This document shows positions 17,455-26,610 of a stretch of 44,284 nucleotides of DNA, in pieces; positions within the stretch are counted from its first letter, which is position 1; each line of letters starts with the position of its first letter. Origin of the DNA: Bacteroidota bacterium. Lineage in GTDB: Bacteria; Bacteroidota; Bacteroidia; Flavobacteriales_D; Crocinitomicaceae. Location of the stretch: positions 1 through 44,284 of the forward strand of contig JAJRQK010000001.1 in assembly GCA_024280295.1 (NCBI GenBank), read 5' to 3'. Below the pieces are notes generated by a model. It was not told the origin of the DNA. It worked only from the letters and a program-made list of their open reading frames with translations, and searched no databases. A program made the position numbers and the translations under genes.

Positions 17455-19197
17455 ATGAAGCAACTATTCGCAATCTTTACTCTACTAATTTTGATCACAT
17501 CCTGCTCAGAAGATGAAGTGAAGCAATTTGAATTTAGTGGAGGAACGGTCACAATGGCACTCGATAATGAGCCTTCTACTTATATTCCTCGTAAAGTTTT
17601 AGATTATTACTCATCTACTGTACTCACTCAGATTACAGAAGGCCTTGTCGGAATTGACCCAAAAACGACGAAAGTTATTCCTAAACTTGCAGCAAGTTGG
17701 AAGAAAAGTGATGACGGAAAAGTATATGAATTCACACTTCGCGACGATGTCTATTTTCATCCGCACGAATTATTTTCCTCACTAAACGATCGATTAATGA
17801 CTCCAGAAGATGTTATTAAGACATTTGAAATGGGTTGTGCTGTTGGGGTTGATGGGGAAACTCCTGCCACCTATGCGTTTATGATGAAGGGACTTGTTAA
17901 GGGTGCTGAAGAATATAACGCGGGGAAAGCAAAGTCAATTTCAGGCATAACAGCAAAAGGAAACGTTATTCGAATCGAATTGATTCAAGAAGATCACAAC
18001 TTCCTAAATAAGCTGACAAATGTTACCGCAGCTATAGTCTCAAAGAAGATAATCGACGGCAACATGGAGACGGATGTCATTGGAACAGGTCCGTTTATGT
18101 ATTCCGAATATAAAACTGATCCTGTCCCTACGTTAATTCTCACGAAGAATAAAGACTACTACTTAAAGGATGAAGAGGGTAATGCTTTACCGTATTTGGA
18201 TAGCCTCGTATTCATTTTTCAATCGCGTAAATTAGAGCAATTGGACATGTTCGAGAATGGTAAAACTGATTTAATTATCGGATTACCTACAAGTCGAATT
18301 ACAATGATGTTAGAAGGAAGAATTGAAGATTTTAACGCGAAACCTCCGAAACTCATTCTAGCTAACAACCCACTTCTCGAAACGAACTTCTATTTTTTCA
18401 ATTTAGCAGATGAGAGGTTTAAAGATGCCCGTGTCCGAAAAGCATTTAACTACGCTGTCAATAAAGATGCCCTTGGGCGAGAAATTCTTCGAAATCAATA
18501 TAATGATCTTGGAGTATATGGAATTACTCCTCCTGTATCAAAAGCACTAAAGGGATACGATTTTAAAAGTATTGCTGAGGTTGGTTTTAGATATGATCCT
18601 GAGAAAGCGCGTAAATTACTTGCTGAAGCTGGCTACCCAAATGGCGAAGGTTTTGGTTCTGTAGAATTACGTTTCGACATTAATGAGACACATTCAGCAA
18701 TTGCCGATGAATTCGCAAAACAAATCTTTAGAGTGCTCGGAATAAATATAAATATTGACGGGTCAACCTTCTCTCAATTGACAGCAGATGGAGCAACTGG
18801 AAATGGCGATATTTTCCGATCGGGCTGGAGTGCTGATTATCCAAGTCCTGAGACATTCCTAATGAATTTTTATGGTGGTTATCTGCCAGAAGATAGTACT
18901 GAAGCATCTCCAATTAACAAGTCTCGCTATCACAACCCTATTTTCGACGAGTACTACAAGAAAGCAACACTGTCTAAGAAAATGACAGATCAGATGAAAT
19001 ACTTTGCAAAGGCTGAAATTGCTTTATTAGAAGATCCGCCATTAATTCCACTTTGGTACACCGGTGATATCGAAATTACTCATTCTTACTTGCGGAACTT
19101 TCACTTTAATTCTTTGAATAGCTTCAGTTTTACGGAAGTATACCTTAAAGAGTGGACAGTTGAAGAGTATCAAAAAGTACTGAACTCGAACAAATAA
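17455..19197 (+). CDS. ABC-type oligopeptide/solute-binding lipoprotein (SBP family 5)
   Basis: Lipoprotein of 580 residues with a lipobox ending in ITSC (about Cys17), followed by a family 5 extracellular solute-binding domain (OppA/DppA/NikA-like). Typical features are LTQITEGLVGIDPKT, KLAASWKKSDDGKVYEFTLRDDVYFHP, MTPEDVIKTFE, VIGTGPFMYSEY, DARVRKAFNYAVNKDALG and PLIPLWYTG. It should bind peptides or a similar solute at the membrane surface. No ABC permease or ATPase gene is next to it; a TonB-dependent receptor gene follows after only 6 bp. The pair may pass a ligand from the outer-membrane receptor to the binding protein (inference). Confidence 0.9.
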   Translation: MKQLFAIFTLLILITSCSEDEVKQFEFSGGTVTMALDNEPSTYIPRKVLDYYSSTVLTQITEGLVGIDPKTTKVIPKLAASWKKSDDGKVYEFTLRDDVYFHPHELFSSLNDRLMTPEDVIKTFEMGCAVGVDGETPATYAFMMKGLVKGAEEYNAGKAKSISGITAKGNVIRIELIQEDHNFLNKLTNVTAAIVSKKIIDGNMETDVIGTGPFMYSEYKTDPVPTLILTKNKDYYLKDEEGNALPYLDSLVFIFQSRKLEQLDMFENGKTDLIIGLPTSRITMMLEGRIEDFNAKPPKLILANNPLLETNFYFFNLADERFKDARVRKAFNYAVNKDALGREILRNQYNDLGVYGITPPVSKALKGYDFKSIAEVGFRYDPEKARKLLAEAGYPNGEGFGSVELRFDINETHSAIADEFAKQIFRVLGININIDGSTFSQLTADGATGNGDIFRSGWSADYPSPETFLMNFYGGYLPEDSTEASPINKSRYHNPIFDEYYKKATLSKKMTDQMKYFAKAEIALLEDPPLIPLWYTGDIEITHSYLRNFHFNSLNSFSFTEVYLKEWTVEEYQKVLNSNK

Positions 19198-19203
19198 TTT
19201 ATT

Positions 19204-21633
19204 ATGAAAAACTTACTTTTACTATCACTTTCATTAGTGGTTTCCATTTCGTGTTTGGCTCAACTTCCAACTCAAGTTGTTCGCGGTCAAGTTTTCGATT
19301 CTGAAACAAAATATCCTCTTGTAGGTGCAAAAGTTCAAATTTTCACTATTGACGCTACTAAATTATATAGAGTACTCACTGACCTTGATGGTAATTATGA
19401 ACTACTGAACGTTCCCATAGGGAAACACGAATTAACAGTTTCCATTTTGGCATATAATGCTAACTCAATTACAATTGAAGTAAACTCTGGTAAGGAAGCA
19501 ATTTTTAATGTGCCGCTACTGGAAAGCTTTCAAGATGAAGAAGAAGTTGTAGTTACAGGGAGAAAAAAGGGCGAAGTTATTAATGAACTTGCTCTTATCT
19601 CTGCACAGCAATTTAGCGTTTCAGAGACTGATCGTTATGCAGGGTCAAGATCTGACCCCGCACGAATGGTTTCAAATTTTGCAGGAGTTGGTGGAGCCGA
19701 TGATTCTAGAAACGATATTGTTATTCGGGGAAATTCACCACTTGGAGTTGTGTGGAAAGTAGAAGGGATTGACATTCCGAACCCTTCACACTTTGCAATA
19801 TCTGGATCCACAGGAGGGCCTGTATCTATTCTCAACAACAAAATGCTCGCAAATTCAGACTTCTTTATGAGTGCCTTTCCTGCTGAATATGGAAACTCAA
19901 CTTCTGGAGTTTTCGATTTAAAATTGAGAAACGGAAACAATCAACGCCATGAATTTACAGGTCAATTTGGGTTCCTAGGAACAGAATTAATGGCAGAAGG
20001 GCCAATGGGTAAAGACGGAAAATCAAGTTATTTGGCTATGGGTCGCTATTCAACATTGAGCCTTTTTAAGACCTTTGGAATAAGTATCGGAACTGATGCT
20101 GTTCCTTTATATGGAGATGGTGCACTGAAATTCAATTGGAAACTTAAAAAGGGGGGGTCACTTTCCTTTTTTGCTATTGGCGGGGCAAGCGATATTGCTA
20201 TTATTATTTCAGGCGACACAACTTATTCGGAAGAAGTTTTTGGAGAAGGAGATCGTGATCAATACTTTGGAACGGCTATGGGTGTTGGTGGGTTTACATT
20301 GAAGAAGCCAATCAATGAGCGAACCTATGTTACATCAACTGTGGCTTTCTCACATGAACGTCAACGATCTCATCACGATTTTTTGATTCGTTCAATTGAT
20401 ACTACAACTAACTCGATTTCTGTTGATTCTATTTATCCATTGATGGGCTATTTATTTCAACTTTCAAAAGGGTCAGCATTTGTAAGTGTAAATCATAAAA
20501 TCAATCGTAGGCATTTAATCAAATTTGGATTGAATGCAGATATGTTTTTCTTCAACATGAGGGACTCCGCATTGAATGTCGCTCACACAGCAATGGTAGA
20601 TCGATGGGACTACATTGGGACAGCCATAATGATCCAGCCATTTATTCAATGGAAGTGGCGAATAACTGAAAAGATGGACTTTACGGCAGGCATTCACAGT
20701 CAGTACTTTTCTCAAGGAAATGCAGTCAGTATTGCTGAACCACGCATTGGGTGGAGATTAAAAATAAAAGGAAATCAAGCCATTTTTGCAGGCGCAGGAA
20801 TGCACAGTCAAGCACAACCAATGTACACCTATTTTTATCATCAATACGGCACAGACGGAAATAAAACCTACAGCAATAATGCGATGGACTTCACTCGTAG
20901 TCTGCATACAGGAATTGGCTATGAGAAGTCATTTATGAAGAGTTTGAATGTAAAAACTGAACTTTATTATCAATATGTGTACAACGTGCCTGTTACAATT
21001 GCCCCGTCTTCATTCTCGCTAATTAACATGGGCTCCGGATTTGCACGTTTCTTCCCTGAGCCTCTTGAAAACACAGGAGATGGGTACAATTATGGAGTCG
21101 AATTAACTGTTCAGAAGTTTTTCGATAAATCATTCTATTTTTTGTTCTCTGCAACAGCATACGATTCCAAATATAGAGGAAGTGATGGTGTTCTTCGAAA
21201 TACGTCTTACAATGGAACATACATTGCAAACTTTTTGGGAGGAAAAGAATTCAAAATCAATGATCGCCAGTCAATTACATTAGGAGCAAAAATTACCATC
21301 GCTGGCGGAAAACGTTACGGATTTGTAGATATTGCTCAGTCACAACTATTGAATGAAGTCATCTTTATGGATTCATTGTTCAATGAGCGACAATTTAAAG
21401 ACTACTTCCGTGCAGATCTTAAGATTGGATGGAAATTGAACACAAAAAAAATTACGCATGAAATTGGGTTGGACTTAGTGAATATATTAGGAACACGAAA
21501 TTTACTTAGTTTGACATACGCTCCGAACTTAGCAGACCCAACACAAGAACCAATCGCTGAAAAAACACAGTTAGGGTTTTTACCAATTTTCTATTACAGG
21601 ATTGATTTTAAAGTCGACGGAAAGGAGAAGTAA
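19204..21633 (+). CDS. TonB-dependent outer-membrane receptor with CarboxypepD_reg domain
   Basis: Protein of 809 residues. Signal peptide (about 1-19); an N-terminal carboxypeptidase-regulatory-like domain (about 26-105, VVRGQVFDSETKYPLVGAKV and LDGNYELLNVPIGKHELTV), usual in Bacteroidota receptors; a TonB-box-like EEEVVVTGRK; a plug domain (about 115-235) with RNDIVIRGNSPLGVVWKVEG and GPVSILNNKML; and a C-terminal 22-strand barrel. No SusD partner follows. Its close linkage to a family 5 binding lipoprotein suggests import of a peptide or metal-chelate substrate. A degraded IS element begins just downstream. Confidence 0.9.
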   Translation: MKNLLLLSLSLVVSISCLAQLPTQVVRGQVFDSETKYPLVGAKVQIFTIDATKLYRVLTDLDGNYELLNVPIGKHELTVSILAYNANSITIEVNSGKEAIFNVPLLESFQDEEEVVVTGRKKGEVINELALISAQQFSVSETDRYAGSRSDPARMVSNFAGVGGADDSRNDIVIRGNSPLGVVWKVEGIDIPNPSHFAISGSTGGPVSILNNKMLANSDFFMSAFPAEYGNSTSGVFDLKLRNGNNQRHEFTGQFGFLGTELMAEGPMGKDGKSSYLAMGRYSTLSLFKTFGISIGTDAVPLYGDGALKFNWKLKKGGSLSFFAIGGASDIAIIISGDTTYSEEVFGEGDRDQYFGTAMGVGGFTLKKPINERTYVTSTVAFSHERQRSHHDFLIRSIDTTTNSISVDSIYPLMGYLFQLSKGSAFVSVNHKINRRHLIKFGLNADMFFFNMRDSALNVAHTAMVDRWDYIGTAIMIQPFIQWKWRITEKMDFTAGIHSQYFSQGNAVSIAEPRIGWRLKIKGNQAIFAGAGMHSQAQPMYTYFYHQYGTDGNKTYSNNAMDFTRSLHTGIGYEKSFMKSLNVKTELYYQYVYNVPVTIAPSSFSLINMGSGFARFFPEPLENTGDGYNYGVELTVQKFFDKSFYFLFSATAYDSKYRGSDGVLRNTSYNGTYIANFLGGKEFKINDRQSITLGAKITIAGGKRYGFVDIAQSQLLNEVIFMDSLFNERQFKDYFRADLKIGWKLNTKKITHEIGLDLVNILGTRNLLSLTYAPNLADPTQEPIAEKTQLGFLPIFYYRIDFKVDGKEK

Positions 21634-21699
21634 GAAATGTTTGCTATAATAGGGTTTAATGCGACTCGGAAAGTTTACTAGTAGTAACATAAAATTTAC

Positions 21700-22267
21700 G
21701 TAATTAAAATAGATAGAGTTCTTCAGTAAATTCCCTGATGAGTATAGTTGCAAGTGAACTTTTAAAGACTATCGAGATCAAGTCAATGTTACTTGTGAAA
21801 AGTGTGGAAATTAGGACTATTATTGGTTAATCTCCAAGGAGTATATGAGTGCAAATCATGTCATTTCCGAATGAGTTTAAAGAGTAGAGCGTGATGGAAA
21901 ACAGTGAGTTACCATTTAAGTGTTGGTTTATTGGCATCCATTTACTAACCTCCACGAAAATGACCCTCTCAGTATTATAAATGCAACTACAATTGGGTGA
22001 GCCTATTGATTCTGATTCTCATACAGATGAACACATCATATAAAAAATTGCTTAAAATATGACAAAAACTCAATTCATCTAACCTTCAGGTGAACCTAAT
22101 AAGGTTTTGCCAGTAGCGCATAAAGCGATTACAAAATCTAATAAAAGCAATACCCCATTGTTTGATTTGAATCTATACAAAACTACTTGGACGAGTTTTG
22201 CTACAAGCACAATAGAAAGTGTTTTGGAGATAGAGTCTTTGAAGGGTCACTGATTAACGCTATATAA
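21700..22267 (+). pseudogene. Decayed IS1595-family (ISXO2-like) transposase
   Basis: Remnant of a transposase broken by stops, frameshifts and a large internal deletion. Read across frames it gives IEFFSKFPDEYSC, then VTCEKCGN and DYYWLISK, then (new frame) YECKSCHFRMSLKS, then VMENSELPFKCWFIGIHLLTS and MQLQLGEPI. These are the zinc-ribbon (CxxC...CxxC) and helical N-terminal part of IS1595 transposases. Further on are NKVLPVAHKAI and IQNYLDEFCYKHNRKCFGD followed by RVFEGSLIN, which match the family C-terminus. The catalytic core between them is missing, and total length is about 570 bp against about 900 expected. Several stops look like CAG or CGA to TAG or TGA changes. Terminal repeats were not found. 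The copy must be inactive. Confidence 0.8.
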
Positions 22268-22335
22268 TTCACCTAGGATTAGTTACTTATTTGTGCACGT
22301 TTATGACTCCAAAGCGTTTGTAAACATCAATAACA

Positions 22336-22369
22336 AGAAAGCCTGCTCCAATTATGAAGCAGGCTTTCT
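22336..22369 (-). terminator. Intrinsic terminator (12-bp perfect stem)
   Basis: AGAAAGCCTGCT (22336-22347) and AGCAGGCTTTCT (22358-22369) form a perfect 12-bp stem with a 10-nt loop. On the minus strand it follows the large T9SS gene by 16 bp and leads into TGTTATTG, so it ends that transcript. Confidence 0.8.
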
Positions 22370-22385
22370 AATAGAATAATCTTTA

Positions 22386-25300
22386 CTATTTCGCTTTCAC
22401 TAATTTACGAGTGATTTGTCCTTTATTTCCGAAATCTAATTTCAAGTAATAAATTCCATACGAGTTAGCTGTTAGATCGATTTCTCTTGTCCAAGTTCCT
22501 GATTCATTAATAGTCTCAGAACTCACAACTCGACCTTGAGCGTCAAGAACAATCATCTCTGTAGATTCTCCAACTTCTCCCTCGAAAGAGACAAGGAATA
22601 ATCCATTGGATGGGTTTGGTGACACTTCAAGTGAAGTCTCTAATGAAAGCACATCCACATTTACAACTGCTTGAGTTTGCGATGAACTTACAGTGTCTCC
22701 ACAGAAGTTTGTTGCAATTAAAGTCACAGTGTATGAACTATCAATTGATGTATATGTATGTGATGGGTTTTGCATTGTTGATGTGTTACCATCACCGAAA
22801 TCCCAAGACCATGAAGTTGGTGTTCCTGTTGTTAAGTCTGTAAAGTCGAACGTATATCCTCCTGCTGATACAGCTGAAGAGAATGCTCCTGACATCGTTT
22901 CACAAATATCCATAGAATCACACCATGTTGAATCACCACATAAGCTAGTTGCTGTAAGGCATATTGTATAATTACCATCAGCAGTATAAGTATGCGTAGG
23001 ATTTGCAGTTGTATCCAGTGCAGATCCATCACCATAATTCCAAGAGTATCCAATGTTTTGAACAGCTCCAGAGTTAGTGAAGTCAACATCGTTACCTGTT
23101 GCTTGAGCAGCCATTGTAAATGATGGATCAGCATTCAACTCCATTGAAGCCGTTACTGGTGTCATAATATTTGAACATGCTGTTGTACCGTAGAATAACT
23201 CTCCATTAAATGTACGTGGGTTATTTATACCTGAGAATTGGCTACAAAGACCGACGCCAGTATTAATAGTTAAATCAGCATTAGTATAAGTATTGACCCC
23301 ATTGGTGTAATTTGCAGGGAATTCAATGTACAATGCGTATGTTGAACCAGCAGGAAGTGAAAGGTTAGTCCCCCCAAAATCTGCAATTGTCAATACTCCA
23401 GCTCCCATACTAGTGCCAGTGAAGTTACCAAGTAATGTCCATGCTGCCATGTTTGTTTCATTCCCAACGTAAGTGCCATTTGGAATGTACCATACATTTA
23501 CGGCAGTTGCATTACCTAACGCGACAGAAGTGTTCACTCCAACCGAAGTTAAATCAACAGTATTTGTAGCGGTAACATCCATCATATTTCCTCCACCACA
23601 TCCATTTCCACCAACAAGTGTTGTAGGAAGACTTCCAGAGTTATTTGCATACTGCAAGTAATATGTTCCTTGAAAAGGAATGTTAGGAACAAATAAAGAA
23701 TCTCCCGTTCCAATAGGAATAGTATCACCAAAGTTAGCAAACCAATTATACGACCCTCCCATTACAGGTTCAGCAGTAATCCATGCACTTGTGTCACCAT
23801 TACAAGCATATCCATCATAACCAATTGGTTCGAATGGTATTACGTAGAATGAACCCGACAATGAATCATTAGTTACATCCTGATCACCTATAAGTGTTAC
23901 CCAACCATCAATGTTGAAGTTTTCACCCCAATACGTATTTACTGTTCCTACTAGGATAGTATCGTATTGATTAAAAACCATCGTGTCATTGTAAGTATAG
24001 TTTATAGTTCCTGTTCCATCTCCAGAAATGTTCGCATCAAAGTTAAACGTCCAAACAGTGTCGAGACCTATGCTGTGTACAATTGCCCAAACTGGTGAAA
24101 GACTGTCTCCACAACCACTTGGAAGAATATACTCAACAAGTGCAATGTTCGCAGTATCAACTACAAACTCATCAGCTCCCATATCAACAGCTGGTCCATT
24201 TGGTCTTACATCACCATCGATATCAACCGTTATGCCCACAGTATTGTCACCAACATTGTAAGGAACCGGCCCGATAACGTGTAAATCTGTAATTCCTCCT
24301 GCGAAAACTGCATCACCTTCAACTGAATTCACATTCAATGTTGCACTTGCAGTTTGCCAAGTTGTAAGATCTGGTTGATTTACAAATGCATCTCTAATGA
24401 AGGAAGCACTTCCCATTGGAGTCCAATAAGAATTGAAATCAAGTGTATTTGGAGCAACTGAAACAGACATATCATCTAATGACTCAAAAGCGTAATCTAT
24501 ATCCGATTGGAAAATATTATTACGAATATCTACTCCACTAACATCATTTACTCTAAAACCAGGTCTTCCAACTGCTGTGTTATGGAAAATATCTGTTTCT
24601 TCAAAGTCATCTAAATAAATAGCATAATCAGTTTGACTAGACACCATGTTATTAGAAAGAATACCACGTGAAGTTGGTGTGCCATCCAATGAATAATTAC
24701 CATCAAAGACCATCAGTCCCCAATCAGGAACATCCATTACAGAGTTTCTTGAGATATCAAACATTTGAATATCACTGCATCGAATTCCATCACCAAAAGT
24801 AGATCTCACACCAGTAATTGTATTGTCAATAATAAAGATAGAATCTTGATCATCAATATACATCCCATAGTCTTCAGGACCTTCGATCAAGTTATTAGAG
24901 AAAATATTTCCAACAGTCCTTAGCGAATTTTGCCCTTCGAAGTGAATTCCTTTCTCTCCACCAGTAATGTGGCAGTTAGAAACGGTAGTCCACAATGCGT
25001 TTTGACCTTCAGAGAATGAAGAGGTTGTTGTGTTTGATGCTGACACACCAATAACATCACTCAAGCTAGTTCCGGGATCCATTACGATTTTCATAGAATC
25101 AAGAACATTATTAGACGATGTATCACGGAATTGAACACCGAACGCATCACTTATACCCGAATTCATTAGTGTAATATTCTTAATGGTAGTCCAATCGGTT
25201 CCGTTTAAATAAATATTAGCACCTGAAGAAACGGTCATTGTAACCATACTTGTGTCAACTCCATTAATCATAATTGTTGCAGCAGCAGAAGTTCCTGGCA

Positions 25301-26414
25301 CGTGATCTAAGTTCATTTGACCCACATATACCCCTGGGGTAACTGTAACGGTGACATTACCCATAACTCCACATGTACTAAGGAGATTTCCTAATTCTAC
25401 CATATCGACGAAATCAGCTCCAACACCACCAACGGTGTAAGCTCCAATTAATGGAGTACAAAGAACAGATGTTAGCGTATCATTTCCATTTGCTCCATCA
25501 ATCACGCCATTTGGCATTGATGTCCACGTCTTTACAGTAGTTAATCCTGCTGCAAAATTATATGCTCCAATAGTATTAGGGCCATTTGTCATATTAAAAG
25601 GTACAGATCCTGTCCACGCAAATGGTGTTTGTCCAACTCCATTTACACTCCATTCAATTGTTGCCGATGTAAGAGTACTTGTGCCAAAGTTGGTAATAGT
25701 TACATCAACGTTGTTCATTCCAATAGTCACTGGGTTAAGAGGGCCGTTCAAAGCTGTTACACCAGCATCATTAGGAATAAAATCACGAACTGTGAAATCA
25801 TCCAATCCCATATCACCAGTAAATGATGACCCAGAGACATATACTACTTTAATTCTCACAGAGTCCATTCCTGCATACGCTGCAAGTGATGTAACAGATT
25901 CCTGCCACAAATCAATATTATCCGTTATTGGTCCTGTAACATTTGTCCATGCTCCTGTTGATGTAACTTGTACTTCAACATTCATTGACCCTTGGGTTGC
26001 TCCAAAAGCATGGTACCAAAAATTAAGTCCTGGATTAGTCAATGATGTGAAGTCCATATAAGGACTAATTAACTCAAAGTTTAGGAAATTACATCCTGAG
26101 GAAGTCTCAGAATACAAATAAGTTCCAGCTGCCGTTCCTAGGGTGTGATCAACAGATGGGCCTGTGTTACTTGATCCTGTTCCACCAAGGTCACTGGTCC
26201 AATCTGACTGATGTGTTGCTGATAATGGAAGTGCTAAAGCAGCATCATCTCCATTTTTCCAACTATTTCCTAGCAAGTCAATATTGTTTCCACAACCTGT
26301 TGGTCCTTGACCTTGTGATTCAAAATCTTCGAAAAATGGAAAGGTATTTATCACCTGTCCAAATGTCATTGTCGCTAGAAATACCAACGAAAATAATAGC
26401 AGTAATTTTTTCAT
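22386..26414 (-). CDS. Large T9SS-secreted protein: MAM-like, beta-helix, PKD and type A sorting domains
   Basis: Secreted cell-surface protein of 1342 residues. Order: signal peptide (1-19); a MAM/choice-of-anchor-like beta-sandwich (about 22-213, starting FPFFEDFESQG and ending MGLDDFTV); Ig-like segments; a right-handed parallel beta-helix (about 350-660) with repeated short turns such as GIHFEGQNS, GMYIDDQDSIFI and GVDIRNNIF; a stretch ending in VDMGADEF, common after such helices; Ig-like segments; two PKD domains (about 1095-1161 with SWNYGDG, 1175-1241 with SWDFGDG); and a T9SS type A sorting domain (about 1255-1342, VSPNPSNGLFLVSF to RKLVKAK). The helix often binds or cleaves polysaccharide, but no catalytic residues can be assigned. 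Single gene, -7 element at 26448-26455, strong terminator. Confidence 0.88.
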   Translation of the reverse strand: MKKLLLLFSLVFLATMTFGQVINTFPFFEDFESQGQGPTGCGNNIDLLGNSWKNGDDAALALPLSATHQSDWTSDLGGTGSSNTGPSVDHTLGTAAGTYLYSETSSGCNFLNFELISPYMDFTSLTNPGLNFWYHAFGATQGSMNVEVQVTSTGAWTNVTGPITDNIDLWQESVTSLAAYAGMDSVRIKVVYVSGSSFTGDMGLDDFTVRDFIPNDAGVTALNGPLNPVTIGMNNVDVTITNFGTSTLTSATIEWSVNGVGQTPFAWTGSVPFNMTNGPNTIGAYNFAAGLTTVKTWTSMPNGVIDGANGNDTLTSVLCTPLIGAYTVGGVGADFVDMVELGNLLSTCGVMGNVTVTVTPGVYVGQMNLDHVPGTSAAATIMINGVDTSMVTMTVSSGANIYLNGTDWTTIKNITLMNSGISDAFGVQFRDTSSNNVLDSMKIVMDPGTSLSDVIGVSASNTTTSSFSEGQNALWTTVSNCHITGGEKGIHFEGQNSLRTVGNIFSNNLIEGPEDYGMYIDDQDSIFIIDNTITGVRSTFGDGIRCSDIQMFDISRNSVMDVPDWGLMVFDGNYSLDGTPTSRGILSNNMVSSQTDYAIYLDDFEETDIFHNTAVGRPGFRVNDVSGVDIRNNIFQSDIDYAFESLDDMSVSVAPNTLDFNSYWTPMGSASFIRDAFVNQPDLTTWQTASATLNVNSVEGDAVFAGGITDLHVIGPVPYNVGDNTVGITVDIDGDVRPNGPAVDMGADEFVVDTANIALVEYILPSGCGDSLSPVWAIVHSIGLDTVWTFNFDANISGDGTGTINYTYNDTMVFNQYDTILVGTVNTYWGENFNIDGWVTLIGDQDVTNDSLSGSFYVIPFEPIGYDGYACNGDTSAWITAEPVMGGSYNWFANFGDTIPIGTGDSLFVPNIPFQGTYYLQYANNSGSLPTTLVGGNGCGGGNMMDVTATNTVDLTSVGVNTSVALGNATAVNVWYIPNGTYVGNETNMAAWTLLGNFTGTSMGAGVLTIADFGGTNLSLPAGSTYALYIEFPANYTNGVNTYTNADLTINTGVGLCSQFSGINNPRTFNGELFYGTTACSNIMTPVTASMELNADPSFTMAAQATGNDVDFTNSGAVQNIGYSWNYGDGSALDTTANPTHTYTADGNYTICLTATSLCGDSTWCDSMDICETMSGAFSSAVSAGGYTFDFTDLTTGTPTSWSWDFGDGNTSTMQNPSHTYTSIDSSYTVTLIATNFCGDTVSSSQTQAVVNVDVLSLETSLEVSPNPSNGLFLVSFEGEVGESTEMIVLDAQGRVVSSETINESGTWTREIDLTANSYGIYYLKLDFGNKGQITRKLVKAK

Positions 26415-26447
26415 TATTTATAAATATAAGTTAGTTAATGTAGTAAG

Positions 26448-26455
26448 CAAAGCTA
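26448..26455 (-). promoter_or_regulatory. Probable -7 element of the large T9SS gene
   Basis: TAGCTTTG on the minus strand matches TAnnTTTG exactly, 33 bp upstream of the start codon at 26414. No clear TTG box lies at 17-23 nt. Confidence 0.4.
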
Positions 26456-26576
26456 AGTATTCTTGCGGAATAAAAAAAATAAACATCTTTTCGCAAATAA
26501 ATTGCACGAAAACAAGCGAATTTAATATTCTAGCATTTTTAACTCTTAAATGGCTCTTCTAAGTGACCAAATTGAC

Positions 26577-26584
26577 TAAATTTG
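26577..26584 (+). promoter_or_regulatory. Probable -7 element of sucA-sucB
   Basis: TAAATTTG matches TAnnTTTG exactly and ends 26 nt before the sucA ATG. The -33 region is weak, with no TTG at the standard distance. Confidence 0.45.
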
Positions 26585-26610
26585 TTAGTCCATAACAGTG
26601 TACAATTAAT

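Noticed and set aside
17455-21633. SusC/SusD polysaccharide utilisation locus
   Set aside because: The lipoprotein is a family 5 solute-binding protein, not SusD, and no glycoside hydrolase is present.
22610-26434. Plus-strand frames of 60-126 codons opposite the 1342-residue gene
   Set aside because: Antisense to a long gene with clear domain structure; no signal peptide or family match of their own.
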